Assembly (NCBI GenBank): GCA_903813345.2
Contig: CAIIXF020000346.1
Span: forward strand, 64,001-128,000
Direction of reading: 5' to 3'
Source of the DNA: Owenia fusiformis
Taxonomy: Eukaryota > Annelida > Polychaeta > Sabellida > Oweniidae
Length of the DNA: 64,000 nt
Below the pieces are notes generated by a model. That model had not been told where the DNA came from. It did no database searches and was given only the letters and a program-made list of their open reading frames with translations. Position 1 is the first letter of the stretch. Every line of letters begins with the position of its first letter. A program made the translations under genes and the position numbers. Positions 11,757 through 23,390 of this stretch are shown piece by piece.

Positions 11757-12199
11757 CCGGTCATATAAATAATATGTGGAACTAGTTAAATTGACTGGAG
11801 GTCCAAACATAATAGTACAAGATCCTCGTCGTCCAAAAGTATCATTTTGTTCGAAATGATGAAGAAATCGTGAATCTTTGTATGATGAAACAGGTTGACA
11901 GTCTTATCTTAATAAATCGTTTTTTTGAGAAATATCACAAGCTTTGCAGTCAAAGTAACAAAAGGGATGCTATTTGTGCTAAAAACAAGATAATACGATA
12001 TTCTTTAATTGGTTTTAGTACAACTTTAACAATTAAATTATCAATCCTAGATTCTAATTGTATGCTCTCCATAGTCCTCCTCTATGCATATTTCGTCGTC
12101 CATTGCAAACTTCTACATCTTTACCATAGTTTGCATTTATTCTCTGGGTTCATCTTGTCTCCTTTCTTACAGTTGAAGACCTCCGGAAAATCCGGAGAA

Positions 12200-13000
12200 T
12201 TTTGAAGACTTCCCAATACCCTAATAAAAGATACAATAATACATGTTTATCAGGCATTAAGGTATTGTTACAGGATATTCTAAAAGCAATGTAGAAACAC
12301 TTATAACTCCACCAAAATAATGTTTGCAAAATTGAAAAGAAAATAAATTAATAGGTCGACTATTTAATAAATATATAGTTATTCAAATATCTAAATAGGT
12401 AAAATATTTGAATAAGTCAAATGCATAGTGTTGACATAGTTAACCCTTGCAAAAAGTTAAAAGAATTTAAGCACACGACTCAATGAATTGTGGATGATTT
12501 AAGTCACTCATGCTACCGCACTAAAATGTCTGAGTCACATTTGCTCCGACTTTCAATCTGGCATCAATAATGGAAAATGTGACTAATGTATTATGTCAAA
12601 ATCGGTCAAAAGCAACAATGTATGGTTTGGTATTGACATATGTATAAAACTAAAGTTGATAATACGAGGGTTGTCCCATATTACTCAAGTCTCTATCTAC
12701 AACATTAGCAATAGAAATTGAAAATATAGAAAAAGTTGCCAAACTTATGGAGGGGGTGTAACATTAACGTATGATCCAGGAGGTTGACGATATAATTGAT
12801 CTTGTACTTCAGTACTTGTAATAAACAAACACTTTTGCCAAAGAAGTGAATAATTGTCAAGAAAGACAACCAAATAATTGAGGACTTCGTATAATCTGAA
12901 ATCGTGCCCGAAATTATAATACACTAATTACATGAATACAATGAAATAGCCCTACCTTAACTTAGCAGTTGGATATGGGTATCTTTTGATTCTTCTTTTC
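12200..13000. other. Unannotated AT-rich sequence with one mariner-type end
   Basis: At 12664 there is 'tacgagggttgtcccat', an inverted-repeat end also seen (inverted) near 29897 and 30299. Its partner is not visible and may lie in or beyond the gap. Otherwise no gene or structured repeat was recognised. Confidence 0.4.
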
Positions 13001-13500
13001 NNNNNNNNNNNNNNNNNNNNNNNNNNNNNNNNNNNNNNNNNNNNNNNNNNNNNNNNNNNNNNNNNNNNNNNNNNNNNNNNNNNNNNNNNNNNNNNNNNNN
13101 NNNNNNNNNNNNNNNNNNNNNNNNNNNNNNNNNNNNNNNNNNNNNNNNNNNNNNNNNNNNNNNNNNNNNNNNNNNNNNNNNNNNNNNNNNNNNNNNNNNN
13201 NNNNNNNNNNNNNNNNNNNNNNNNNNNNNNNNNNNNNNNNNNNNNNNNNNNNNNNNNNNNNNNNNNNNNNNNNNNNNNNNNNNNNNNNNNNNNNNNNNNN
13301 NNNNNNNNNNNNNNNNNNNNNNNNNNNNNNNNNNNNNNNNNNNNNNNNNNNNNNNNNNNNNNNNNNNNNNNNNNNNNNNNNNNNNNNNNNNNNNNNNNNN
13401 NNNNNNNNNNNNNNNNNNNNNNNNNNNNNNNNNNNNNNNNNNNNNNNNNNNNNNNNNNNNNNNNNNNNNNNNNNNNNNNNNNNNNNNNNNNNNNNNNNNN
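13001..13500. other. Assembly gap (500 N)
   Basis: There are exactly 500 consecutive N characters. The round length suggests a placeholder of unknown true size. The open frame crossing it is an artefact. Confidence 0.99.
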
Positions 13501-14055
13501 AGTGGCTTTCCCTATTTTGTTAAGTTCAAAAAGTCAATTTAGTAAATCCAAGTCAGTTGCTTTCTGAATTGCATACAGATTGTCGACATTACTGTATATT
13601 TTGTTTTTAGAATGTTCAGCCAGTAAATCTGATCATGATTAAAAATAGAATTGTCATCAGGATGGGATTGCTCCTCAATATTTCAGGAAGAGTATCTTTT
13701 ATTTTCTAAATAAAACTGATCAACTGTGACAAAACAGTGTTTGTTTTTGATTTGTATCTTATAGTGATGATGGTACTTGAGAATGTTAAGATGGTCACTC
13801 TGATTGGAATCTTCAGCTTAATATATGAAATGACAGTTCCGGTCTTGAACAATCTGAGGTACATTTAACTCTTACAGTAATAACACTTCTCATATCAAAT
13901 CTAGATGTTTGAGATATATTGAAGAAAAAATTGTTAGGGTTTTTAACACATTTTTAATTCATTGTCTAAACAACATATCAATGATGCTATTGACCAGTTT
14001 AGGCCAAAATTTGGGACTATACTTGGTCAAAATGGTGGACGTATTGTTATTGTTT

Positions 14056-14489
14056 AGGAAAATGAAATAGCATTATCTAATGATAATAATCATGTTAAAC
14101 ATGTAGCTTGGACAAAAGTAACTAGTACGATTAGAATGGTTTATTGTGAAAAGATTACAAACACGTTAAATAAGATTTTGATAGAAATGCATAGAAAAGA
14201 GCATAAGTTGACCAATGATAAAATTGATTTGTATTTACAAGAGATTGTCAATGTAATTCACGAAGTAGCTGGGGAAATGTTACCAATTAAGAAATTCAAA
14301 AAGCACCAAAAGCCTTTCTGGGCACCTGGTCTTACGGTACTAGTTAAAAAGCGCAACAGTTTATGGCATCTGTGGAAAGACGCTGGCAGGCCTAGGAATG
14401 GTGAGTTATTTCAACAGTACAAACTTTCAAAAAAAGTATTTTCTAAAGCTTTCTACCATGTGGAGTTAGAATACGAAAACATTATATGA
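14056..14489 (+). pseudogene. LINE linker fragment between endonuclease and reverse transcriptase
   Basis: The frame contains 'HVAWTKV' near its start, then 'KKFKKHQKPFWAPGL', 'KKRNSLWHLWKDAGRPRNGE' and 'YKLSKK.FSKAF'. This order (W.K, KPFW..L, K+R..LW..W, YK.sKK.F) is the typical linker ahead of the reverse-transcriptase domain in CR1/L2-like non-LTR elements. It has no upstream endonuclease and no downstream polymerase. It stops at 14489, exactly where the hAT-derived frame begins, so two broken elements abut here. Confidence 0.7.
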
Positions 14490-14958
14490 CTTCCAAGATC
14501 TGTTCACGGTTGTAGACCTCATTCTATCCTTACCTGGTAGTACAGCAGCTGTTGAGAGGGCATTTAGCAAACTAAAGCTTCTTAAAACTTCTGCGAGATC
14601 CAGACTCACAAACAAGACATTGAATTGTCTCATGACAGTAGAATTTGAGGCAAGTCAATTTTCTTGTACACAGTTGTTTCACTTTCAGTGATCTGACATT
14701 GGCCTAATCATCTAACTTATATTTCATTCAAGTCATGTAGTAACTATAAATAAATATCTTTTTATCTTAATTCAGTCCCCATCAATCACTGAGTTCTCTC
14801 CTGATGAGGCAGTAGATCTATGGTACAACAAACAAAACAGGAGGCCAAGTTATGACAGACAGAAGCATCCCAGGCCCCATACATCTGTTGCTGAAGCTGT
14901 TGATCCAGAAGATGCTACCTCACAGGTCCATGTAGATCCAGTAGTCCAGTCAAAGTGA
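14488..14958 (+). pseudogene. hAT transposase C-terminus (dimerisation domain), two exons
   Basis: The first frame reads 'LILSLPGSTAAVERAFSKLK' followed by 'LKTSARSRLTNKTLNCLM'. This is the hallmark of the hAT C-terminal dimerisation domain (LP.S.A..ER.FS.LK...+..R..L). The frame joins in phase 0 to a second exon (14776-14958) through a probable GC-AG intron at 14650-14775. That exon starts 'SPSITEFSPDEAVDLWYN' and stops at TGA 14956-14958. An AATAAA sits at 14987. The catalytic RNase-H part is missing upstream. It may be the 3' end of a hAT element of the ZNF862/KIAA1586-like type, or an exapted gene truncated here. Confidence 0.8.
14650..14775 (+). other. Probable GC-AG intron in the hAT-derived frame
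   Basis: The donor reads GAG|GCAAGT, matching the strong consensus that GC donors usually need. The acceptor is preceded by 'ttttatcttaattcag'. Joining at these points keeps phase 0 and gives a continuous C-terminus. The nearby GT alternative would cause an early stop. Confidence 0.6.
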
Positions 14959-15130
14959 CATTTGACCCAAAACTAATTGCAATAGAAATAAAATGTTGTT
15001 TTTTCAATTCATATAAACATATGAAATGACATACTAAAAATCTACCAAAATCTATCTAGTGGAACATGTAAAAAAATCATTTTTGGTACCCCCTTCCCTT
15101 GAAAAATAGACCCCCCTAAGGAAAAAATTA
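14946..15130. repeat. hAT 3' untranslated segment with an inverted partner at 19540-19725
   Basis: The stop-codon region and 3' UTR of the hAT frame match the reverse complement of 19540-19725. Shared blocks are 'aattgcaatagaaat', 'atactaaaaatctaccaaaa' and 'gtggaaca.gt'. The partner directly abuts the + strand exon at 19709. This implies two copies of one element in opposite orientation. Confidence 0.65.
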
Positions 15131-16194
15131 TTTTTCAAATGCCTGCAATTTTTTGAAAGTAATTTTACAATTTCTTGCTCGTAATAAGGTATCCCAATCT
15201 GTGTATCTCTTTAACTTTGATATTCAGAGTGAATAAGAATATTTTTAACCCTTATTCATCTGAAATTTTGCATTAAATGCGCACAGTAATTTTAGGTGAA
15301 CGCCATTAAATTCCTAAAAAGCAACTTAATCATGTATAAAAAAAATCCCAGTTTTACCTTGTTGTGTACTCTATATATATACAAAGCAAGAGAATTTGGC
15401 ATTCATTAGTCGTTGAGAAAAAAATCATAACTTTTGAAAAAAAATTAAAAAAAATTAGGGGTAGGCCTTCATTCGCTTCACTTATTTTTAAATCACTAGG
15501 AGAATTCAGATCATTAACCCCTAAGGACTTTATAATGAAATCATATATATATTATGTATGCCTTAAATATAATATAAGTATATATAAAGTCATAATTTTT
15601 TTAAAACATATTGAAAAATAGGGATAGGACTTCATTTGTTTCACTTATTTTTAAATTACTGGGAGAATTGAGACCAATAACCATTATGGACTTGAAAATG
15701 AAATCTTTTTAATATTATATACACTATAAATATGATATAGGTAGCTGGGTAAGTAGCTGAATAAGTAGCTTAGTGGGTTGCTGATCAAGTTCGCACCATT
15801 GACTTAACATGAGGATATCATCAAGTCGACCTTTCAAGATTTCAAAACATCAAAGAATCTTAACTCGAAGTCAGATTTCAATTCTGATTTCAGAAATTCC
15901 CCAGTATCTTGACACCTCAAACATTGCATTTATTTAGAACTTTTTGTTCTGATCTGCTTTCCATACAAATCTCAAAAGTAGGTTAAAATACATGTACCCT
16001 CTGACGGCAAGAGTCTAAGACTATTAGCATAATCTTGGCTATCAGTACATCGAACCTCGAAGAATATTATGAAAGCGTTGTGTCAGAATCGCAAAATTAT
16101 GACCTTGACTTTTCAGTGTAAAAATTGTGAATTCAAGCTCTTGAGACCCTCTTCTGTAATCATGTGCTTTCAGTAAATTTAATTGTATTCAGTC
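15131..16194. other. AT-rich sequence with a ~150-bp tandem duplication
   Basis: A block containing 'tcacttatttttaaat.act' followed by 'gggagaatt.aga' occurs near 15478 and again near 15640, each followed by a similar AT-rich run. No coding sequence was recognised in the rest of the interval. Confidence 0.45.
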
Positions 16195-16715
16195 TTTACA
16201 TCACTGGTGATCCATTCGATTAAGCTGGTTACGGAAACAGTTTGTTTCTTAAGAAAATGGCTGAACCTCAAGGTACAATTTTTATGGTTTTGGGAAGTTT
16301 GGGTTTGCTTTTCTTGTGACTGATCATATATACTTAAATGTTTTCTTTTTCTTTCTTTGTTCTTAACAATTTTTGGTCCTTACCCTTTAGCACTAGTGCT
16401 AACATATTCCAGTCATAGTCTTATAGTTGTTACGCGGAATATGGCATATATTCATGCCATACTCACCTGCAGTATATGGCATATTCCGCAGGTGAGTATG
16501 GCATATTCCGCAGTGAGTATGCTATATATTGATTTCAGTGAATATCAGATCACTGCAGAATATGTCATACTCTCCAGTGGAATATGGCTAACTCAACTGC
16601 GGAATATGCCATATACAGCAGATGAAAATGTGATACTGAAAGCCTCGATTGAATCGATCTAAATGTATAACTTCGCTGGATTACCAATTTAGTTAGTGCT
16701 ACGAGTACTAGTATA
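16195..16715. repeat. Dispersed repeat, left half of copy 2, with 'gcatattccgca' words
   Basis: It begins with a block matching 1-100. From 16435 to 16640 it contains repeated 'atatggcatattccgca' and 'ggtgagtatggc' words, including a 15-bp inverted pair, 'gccatactcacctgc' and 'gcaggtgagtatggc'. The 'ggattacc' to 'agtacta' part then aligns with about 9597-9640, where the mariner-type insertion interrupts it. Confidence 0.65.
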
Positions 16716-17713
16716 CAGGGTGGTCCAAAAAAAACGTGAACCCCTGCAACTGGCCATATTTCCCTTATTACTTGCAGGAATTCTTTTTTATTTTCACATG
16801 TTGTAGAGGAAGGTCTAAAATTTATGTTGGTACCATACATTTTTCTTAGTCTTGAAATTTGCAGAAATTATAAGCCCTAACCAAACCTTACTGAAAATGG
16901 ACAAATTGTGATTTTCAATATCCGCGATTCTTCAACCCTTTAACACCTTTCCCCTGAGCATTTTTTAAGCTGCAGTCTTAAAGAACTAATATTTCCTGAC
17001 TTTGTTCAATTTTAAATCCTGCATATTATGGCTTAAAACTAACATTCTACATTTGTTAGTTGCAAAGTTATTGTGATCCAAAGAGATGTGCTAAGCTTCC
17101 ACAGACGAAAACATTTTCCAGTGAAATCATGAACATTCCCCTATATAATCTTGAAATGTCAATATCTTCATAAATCATGGACCAATTCTAATGATATATG
17201 GCTCAAAACATTGAATATTGGATTTTCTTTTGATTTTTTAAAGATATTTGATGAAGGGGTTATCAGATTCCTGGTCACAGGGGGCAACTTCCTTCCATAA
17301 GAGGCCCCCTTCTAACTGTTGGTGTAGGTAACATACCCCTGAACTGTTGAACAGTTAAAAATGCTTCAAAATGATCAATGAAAGTTTGAAATGTGTTTTC
17401 TGCTTGAATAATGTCCCTTTTGTCATATGGTAGGGTTTTAAACTTGTATCTCTAACTGAAAGCTGTTTAACATCATCCAATGTGTTTCAACAATTTCCGT
17501 GAATCACATTTGTAAAATTTTGTACAATAGCTCATTTCCAGGCATGTTTGTTAAACGCTTGTAATTTCCTCAAAATTTAAAACTGAGAATAAATTATGGC
17601 ATCAACCAAAATTTTAGACCTTTCTCTACAACATGTGATAATATGAGCCAATTCATGCATGTATTAAGAAAAATGTGGCCTGTTGCAGGGGTTCACTTTT
17701 TTGGACCACCCTG
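16716..17713. mobile_element. 998-bp Tc1/mariner-type inverted-repeat element, TA target
   Basis: The ends are 'cagggtggtccaaaaaaaac' and its inverse, followed by matching 'gtgaacccctgcaac' and 'gttgcaggggttcac'. TA dinucleotides flank it at 16714-16715 and 17714-17715. The interior has no transposase frame, so it is non-autonomous. Alignment of its flanks with 9597-9660 gives the uninterrupted target, showing it inserted into an older repeat. Confidence 0.85.
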
Positions 17714-17715
17714 TA

Positions 17716-18225
17716 AATAAATCCTGGATTGATTTAGTACGTTTATTACATGTAATTGCTGAATGATACTCCTGAATGTATCAAAAATATGTAAATTGTG
17801 ATTGCCAATACAATATACAAATACTCGTCTTTATCTGACTTTCGTCAACTGTTGATATTGGTAATAAAAGTCTCTTATAAGCTTCACGAATGTAAGTTCA
17901 TTTATTTATGCATCATAATGTTTCCCTTGGAGTGTGTATTTGTGTGTAACACATACATAAAACAACATCAAACAATACAGGTACCGTACTGGTGTATGTT
18001 ATTTAATTGTATTAGTTGATGTTGTCAATGCACAAAGATGTCGATTCAGTAATCATAATAATAATTTATAGACTTTAGCACATTCCTTGAATCAATGTAT
18101 TTGACAGTTGTGTACAGTTCTGTATCACATTCTCATTGGTTAGTGTATATGCCATATACCGCAGGTGAATCTGGCATACACCGCAAGTGAATATCCCATA
18201 TTCGTTGCGGAATATGACATATATT
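17716..18225. repeat. Dispersed repeat, right half of copy 2
   Basis: It continues the alignment with copy 1 (9640-9960) after the mariner-type insertion. Markers include 'aatcctgga', 'taagcttcacgaa', 'taatgtttcccttg' and 'taataatttatagacttt'. At 18150-18220 the 'atatgccatataccgcaggtga' type words reappear, so the family has these words at both ends. Confidence 0.7.
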
Positions 18226-18384
18226 TATATCGTGTTTACCACGTAACAATAGTAACTTTTACAATACCAATCAACATTGTGTCTAAATATATGAGTACAA
18301 TGTAGAACAAGGCACAGGGTTAACAATATTGTACCTAATAAATAGCAGTGTGGGTTTGTTTCCCTAAAAAGCAAGATGACCACC

Positions 18385-18800
18385 AAAATGTTTATCAGCT
18401 GTAGAACATCTTACCGTGTAACATGTGTAAAGTTTTGAAGTAAATCCATTAAGTGGTTTTCATGGAATGCCAATGACAAAATCAATCCAAAAACATCCAA
18501 CATGGCCGCAACAATGCAATATGGTTGCTGAAAGGGGACCAGAATGCAAGATGGCTTCTCAAAAATTTATTAGCGCTAGAACTTCTAACTATGTAACATG
18601 TGAAAATTTTGAAATAAATATGTTATGATTTTTTGGGAATATGTGATGGCAAGATTTATCTAAAAACTTCCAAGATGGCCGCCAGAATGCAAGATGGCCA
18701 CCGAAAAGTTAATCAGCCCTAGAACTTCTTTCCATGTAACATTTGTGAAAATTTGAAGTGAATCCATTAAAATGGTTTTCCAGAAATTGTGATTTCAAGA
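18385..18800. repeat. Outlying copies of the ~145-bp satellite
   Basis: Two to three units resemble the array at 505-1800. Blocks 'gtaacatgtgtaaa', 'ttccaagatggccgccagaa' and 'gttaatcagccctagaactt' are present. They lie 17 kb from the main array in the same orientation. Confidence 0.8.
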
Positions 18801-18837
18801 AAAATGAAATGCCACCCACCCGCCAAGCAGACAACAG

Positions 18838-18861
18838 TATCGTACCTTTCTAGGTACGATA
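18838..18861. repeat. Perfect 10-bp hairpin
   Basis: 'tatcgtacct' and 'aggtacgata' are separated by 'ttct'. It sits just after the satellite copies and may mark an element end. It is too small to interpret alone. Confidence 0.5.
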
Positions 18862-19708
18862 AAATACACATCATATGATGTCATAATAAACTAGTAAATG
18901 AGCTAATTTGCATATGAGCTAATTACATATTTATTGCTTCAATATGATACAAATATCAATTTGAGTCGACGAATATTGAGTAGAATATGCCTGATAATGT
19001 ATTACATCTATTAACAATATTCAAATGGTTGCTATGGAAACTGGCATTTGACATCATTGGTACCAAATTTGAGACTCGGATACAAGTGGATTTGAAAAGG
19101 TTGGGTCATAAGTTTTACAACTGGACCTTATTTGTGCCTTTTCCTCTCGTTTGTACAAATTTCATTTTCTGACCTTCATTCCATGGTGGCCAAACCATAC
19201 GGTATCAAAAAGTTTATTTCTCAAAATTCAATAAACCTATCATTTCAATATTACATAGGAATAATAAGTGAATGTTGGTCCATCTTTATAAATTATAGGA
19301 CATTTTCTAGAAGGTCCCATTAATATAAAAACACACATTCAAATTAGTATATGCGTAATTTTAGGGATTTTTTCTATTTTTCTGGGTTTGTTAGGGTTAA
19401 AAAGAAGACAAATGAACTTTTTCTTTGTTAAATTAATATTATTATCTAGGAAAAACAATATCCAATCGTGGTCAAGCTAAATTATGTAAAAATAAGACCT
19501 CGACTTCAAGAAATATGTTTTTTAGCCATGCACTCATAAATTGAAGGGGGTGGTGTAGGGGGTATCTTCGATTCAAATTTTAACATTGTTCCACTACTTC
19601 GATTTTGGTAGATTTTTAGTATGTATTTCAAGTTAAATAAATGTAAATAACTAACCTAATTTGATTTCTATTGCAATTTGTTTTGGGTTAAGCTATTTTT
19701 TTCATTAG

Positions 19709-20015
19709 TTTGACTGGGCTACAGATCCAGAACCAGAAATAGATAACCAGCAACAGGTATATTACAATCACATGATCTTATCTTTTAATCATAGCCTTGC
19801 ACTAATCATGATAATATTATATTTAGCTATTTACAACGTAGAAAATGCTTGAATAATTTATCTTTCAGCCACAGAACTTAGAAGCACCAACACCAGCACC
19901 TGAGGTTGATCAAATGGATTATGAAGCTGCAGGTCCCACTGAACAGGACAGTCTAGACTCAGACTTTTCAGACAATGAGGAGGTAGTTGACAGACTGATC
20001 GAAAAATATCAATAA
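19709..20015 (+). CDS. Two terminal exons encoding an acidic C-terminus (unrecognised, possible piggyBac N-region)
   Basis: Exon A (19709-19756) follows 'tttttttcattag' and encodes FDWATDPEPEIDNQQQ. It ends at CAACAG|GTATAT. Exon B (19869-20015) follows 'atctttcag', continues in phase 0, and contains 'DSLDSDFSDNEEVVDRL' before TAA at 20013-20015. The splice signals are good on this strand and the reverse frames are closed. An alternative donor GAG|GTAGTT near 19980 would let it splice onward, and acidic DSD-rich stretches are common at piggyBac transposase N-termini. A piggyBac-like fragment does lie at 21170, but the link is inference. Confidence 0.45.
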
Positions 20016-20019
20016 TTTC

Positions 20020-21160
20020 AGAATTTTTGTTGTAACAGATAGCAAAAAAGATAGCTTAACAGTATAACTGGTTTCAAGCAAATATGGTCTTCCTTATATT
20101 TTATTCCATTTTTAAAAGGAAAACAGTCATTAGAAGTGTTTAATTTTTTCGGTCAAAATGGCTAATTCATATTTTGGTTGGCTAAAAACTTTTGAAAGAA
20201 TAAGCCAGAATGGCTAACAAGTTTTTTCAACTATCGTGATCTCTGATTTATCCCATAGTTTAGGTCCAAGATAATATTGCTAAAGCTAAGATTGGCTTTC
20301 CCAGTGCATAAATTTCTTGAATCTTATTGGTCGAATTAGCGGATGTATTGGCATAAAACTGGTTAATTATTTCTAACATAATTTCGTTCTGATTTTTAAC
20401 CAATCAAAACCCTGGAATTTTAACTCCAAATTTTTCCTGCACTCCTTTTTACTTCATTCACAGTAAATAAACCCATACGTCAACATCCTATATTTCCAGG
20501 TAAGAAATTTTGGATTCTGCTAAACTCAAACTTTGTAACCTTTATTTTTGTATTTTTGTAACACTTTCTTCCAGTGTGTGAGCTTTGCCTAAAAGCTGGC
20601 AAACAGCCAGTTGTACAGTGACCTACTTCGACCTATTGGTAAATAGGTTAAAATTTACTAAATAATAGGGCGGTCAAGATTAGCATAAAAATATATGTGT
20701 ACCTATCCCTATCCGTATGTGCAATAACAAATTATGTTAGGTATAGGTAAACAGTAAAAGGTAATAAAAACCTGGAAAGGCAAGGGCAAAGACAGCAAGG
20801 AAGCTAACATGGGAGAGCAGAGATCCAACATGGGAGAGCAGAGATCCAACTTGTGGAACTTACGGAGGAGGGTACCTGGCATGTCATGTTCAGTCAACAT
20901 GAGGTTTGGGCAAATTAGGTTCAATTCTTATGCCGGGCATAAGAGTAGATCTGTCTTATGCCGGGCATAACCTCTTCCAATAATGATACAGAATAAGATC
21001 ACATGTAATGACAGTGCTAGATGTAATTTACAAATTATTATTTTATGAGATGCTTGAATTTATCTACATAATTCCTATCTTAGTGTAACGAACTACATTA
21101 CATGTCATTATTTAAGTATACTTGATACACATACAAATTTCTATTTGGTATATTTGACTT
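20020..21160. other. Unannotated interval with short palindromes and a 22-bp duplication
   Basis: 'aacatgggagagcagagatc' is tandemly duplicated at about 20807-20850. Two palindromes built on 'ttatgccgggcataa' lie at 20927-20943 and 20955-20970, 28 bp apart. Otherwise no coding sequence or known repeat was recognised. Confidence 0.5.
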
Positions 21161-21169
21161 TTTTATTAG

Positions 21170-21434
21170 ATATGCAACAGATAAGATACTCAATGACCGA
21201 GTCTGCAGCGCAGTCAAAAGGCGACTTGAAGGACATCACGATTGATGAGATATGGGCCTTCATAGGACTCCTATGTATGGAAGTTGTAAAAAATCTACAA
21301 TAGAGTCACACTTGAATCAGGGGAAGTGCACATTGCTGGGTCATACAATCAACTTCGGCAACAGATGTCTGTTCCAGGCCTATAGCCAACATGGACATTG
21401 TCGAGATGCGACGCTTGTTTTGATGTCTAATTGA
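21170..21434 (+). pseudogene. piggyBac-like transposase fragment
   Basis: After a possible acceptor 'ttttttattag', one frame reads 'SKGDLKDITIDEIWAFIGLL' and then 'CMEVVKN' before a stop near 21301. This resembles the start of the piggyBac DDE region, where a 'T..E..aF.G.li.mgi' block follows a variable N-terminus. Downstream frames are shifted and broken ('MDIVEMRRLF'), so it is a relic. Several TTAA-flanked small elements in this window could be related passengers. Confidence 0.55.
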
Positions 21435-21728
21435 ACTATATAGTAATGTAATTGAACTTGTTATTTGTTGTTTTTATGTATGATACAATCATTCTTGTTA
21501 TTTCAGTTCAAAGGGGCAAACATTATTGTCAGACCTCCTGAAAAGCAGGTAACATTTTACCTGTGATGCATGCTACAGCCATAGTTCTCTCCCCACCAAG
21601 ACCACCAATGATCCCCAAAACTGCCTAAAATGTCATAACTGCTCAGAAATGATGAAGTGTGATCCCAACTCTTTCACGAATGCTCTAGTTAAGCTCCTTA
21701 CCTTTGACCAATTATATGTGCATATGTG

Positions 21729-21790
21729 CACTACTTGCACACCCTCCATATTCCCCAGGTCTGGGGAATATGGAGGGTGTGCAAGTAGTG
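21729..21790. repeat. Perfect 29-bp inverted repeat with a 4-nt loop
   Basis: The arm at 21729-21757 begins 'cactacttgcacaccctcca'. The arm at 21762-21790 is its exact reverse complement, and the loop is 'ggtc'. A transcript would form a 29-bp uninterrupted stem. It could be a foldback end, a small-RNA precursor or an assembly artefact. Nothing around it decides. Confidence 0.9.
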
Positions 21791-22835
21791 GTAGCCCCAG
21801 TGCCCTTATAGTTTCACTAGTGAGCACAGCTGAGTGTGAACATAAAATTGGTGGTCCAGCAAGAGTAATCAAATTAAAGTCATATTTAATTTTTTGGGAG
21901 AAAACACTTTTTCCTCTAAATTTGAAAGAGGGCTCATATGTAATCTATAGTCTGTATCTGTAGTCTATATTACTCTTAAAAAGCACTTAATCAAATCTCT
22001 TTTCCCATAATTTCTAGGGAGTAAAAATTAATACAGGCTGATGAAAATGGATGTAAACACTGACATATATGTTAAAAAAAGTATTCAAGCATGACCACAT
22101 CTCTACTTCTTTTGTATTATATACAACTAACTGATGATTGCAGTCTAATCAGTGTTGAGTATCAAACATTATTTATTGAAAAGAGAGCAACTGTAAGCAG
22201 CATGTTCATATTTATTTTATAAATATTCTCAAGTGAAATATCTGAACATATAGACTATGTTATAGTTTAAGCTCATCCCTATCTTAGTATGATCTTTAGA
22301 AGATAAAATAACATTAACATGAAGGAAATTATATATCAGTTGATAGTACATGAAAGATTTATATTTCCAGGGCATTTGTTTGTGCTATTCAGCATTACAA
22401 TATTGTTTTACTTCATAATCTACAAAAAGTGTGTATAAAATCAACATTGATTGTTTATTTCTTATTTCTATGAAATAGCATAGAGACAAAATACATCTCA
22501 CAATGGGATGATCAAGAAGAAAAAAGAAGTTACAAAATTAAGTTTCTAAAAATCACCACATACTTTGAATGATCGACCAAAACGGTTTTGAAAAATAAGA
22601 GAAGGTTTCATTGAAAATAGTCAAAAATGGCGACAACTTAGAACAACAGACGACACATATTCAGATATCTATGATGGAATTGTTTGGCACGAATGGAATG
22701 AATGTGGATACAATGATATGATGTGACGTGCTGTATATCTGTAAGCTCGAGAAGGAACCTTCCCTAGACAAATTTGAGAGCTACTGGATCAGATAATGAA
22801 GGTTCCATAGTTAACAGTATGAGTAAATACTTCCC

Positions 22836-23125
22836 ATTACAAGTTGCAGCGGTGTAGTCATTAAGCAATCACTTGCAACCAATTTACCGGCCAGAACGGG
22901 AGATTTTTGACTATTGGTAGAAGAATAGGCCAAGCTCCAGAAGCTAAAATTCTTATCAAAACTCCATTTTTCACAGGAAATGTCAAAGCCTTGTGCTTAG
23001 AAAATCCTATATGTGGCATTATTCTTGGTAATATACCAGGAAAAGTTATGCCAAAATCAACTGATTTTTCCTATGTTACACCTGCTAGTAACGAGAGTCA
23101 TAACACAAAAACACAAGTAGTATAG
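22836..23125 (+). pseudogene. Gypsy-type LTR retrotransposon protease fragment
   Basis: Near 22845 a frame reads 'CSGVVIKQSLATN', where retropepsins have DTGCSG. The expected catalytic Asp codon is missing. After a frameshift the second frame (from 22865) continues 'QFTGQNG', 'AKILIKTPFFTGNVKALC' and 'ICGIILGNIPG', matching the C-terminal half of Gypsy proteases (..TPyf.G.v.a.c......iiGNipG). It ends at TAG 23123-23125. No LTR, reverse transcriptase or integrase was recognised nearby, so this is an isolated, inactive piece. Confidence 0.7.
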
Positions 23126-23390
23126 TTGTAGTATAGTTAATCAATTAGTTTCAGTTTTGTAATATTAACACAACCATAAAGGATGTCACAATAATCATTA
23201 ATTGGGAGTATGAAAGATTTGTGGCTTGCTCCATATGATGTATTATGGTGAACCCATGGTGAAAATTAATGGGCCTTAAGCAATGCTAAGGAGTTTAGTT
23301 GAGTTCCATGGACTTTTGGCTGGATCCAGACGAGGTATGACTGTGAACCCATGGCTCAAATTAATTGATAATATTATCTAAACGATGTTA

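Noticed and set aside
12986-13567. 193-residue frame
   Set aside because: Almost entirely unknown bases from the assembly gap.
14056-14958. LINE and hAT frames as one fusion gene
   Set aside because: The LINE frame stops at 14489 and the hAT frame is in another phase; this is a junction of two relics.
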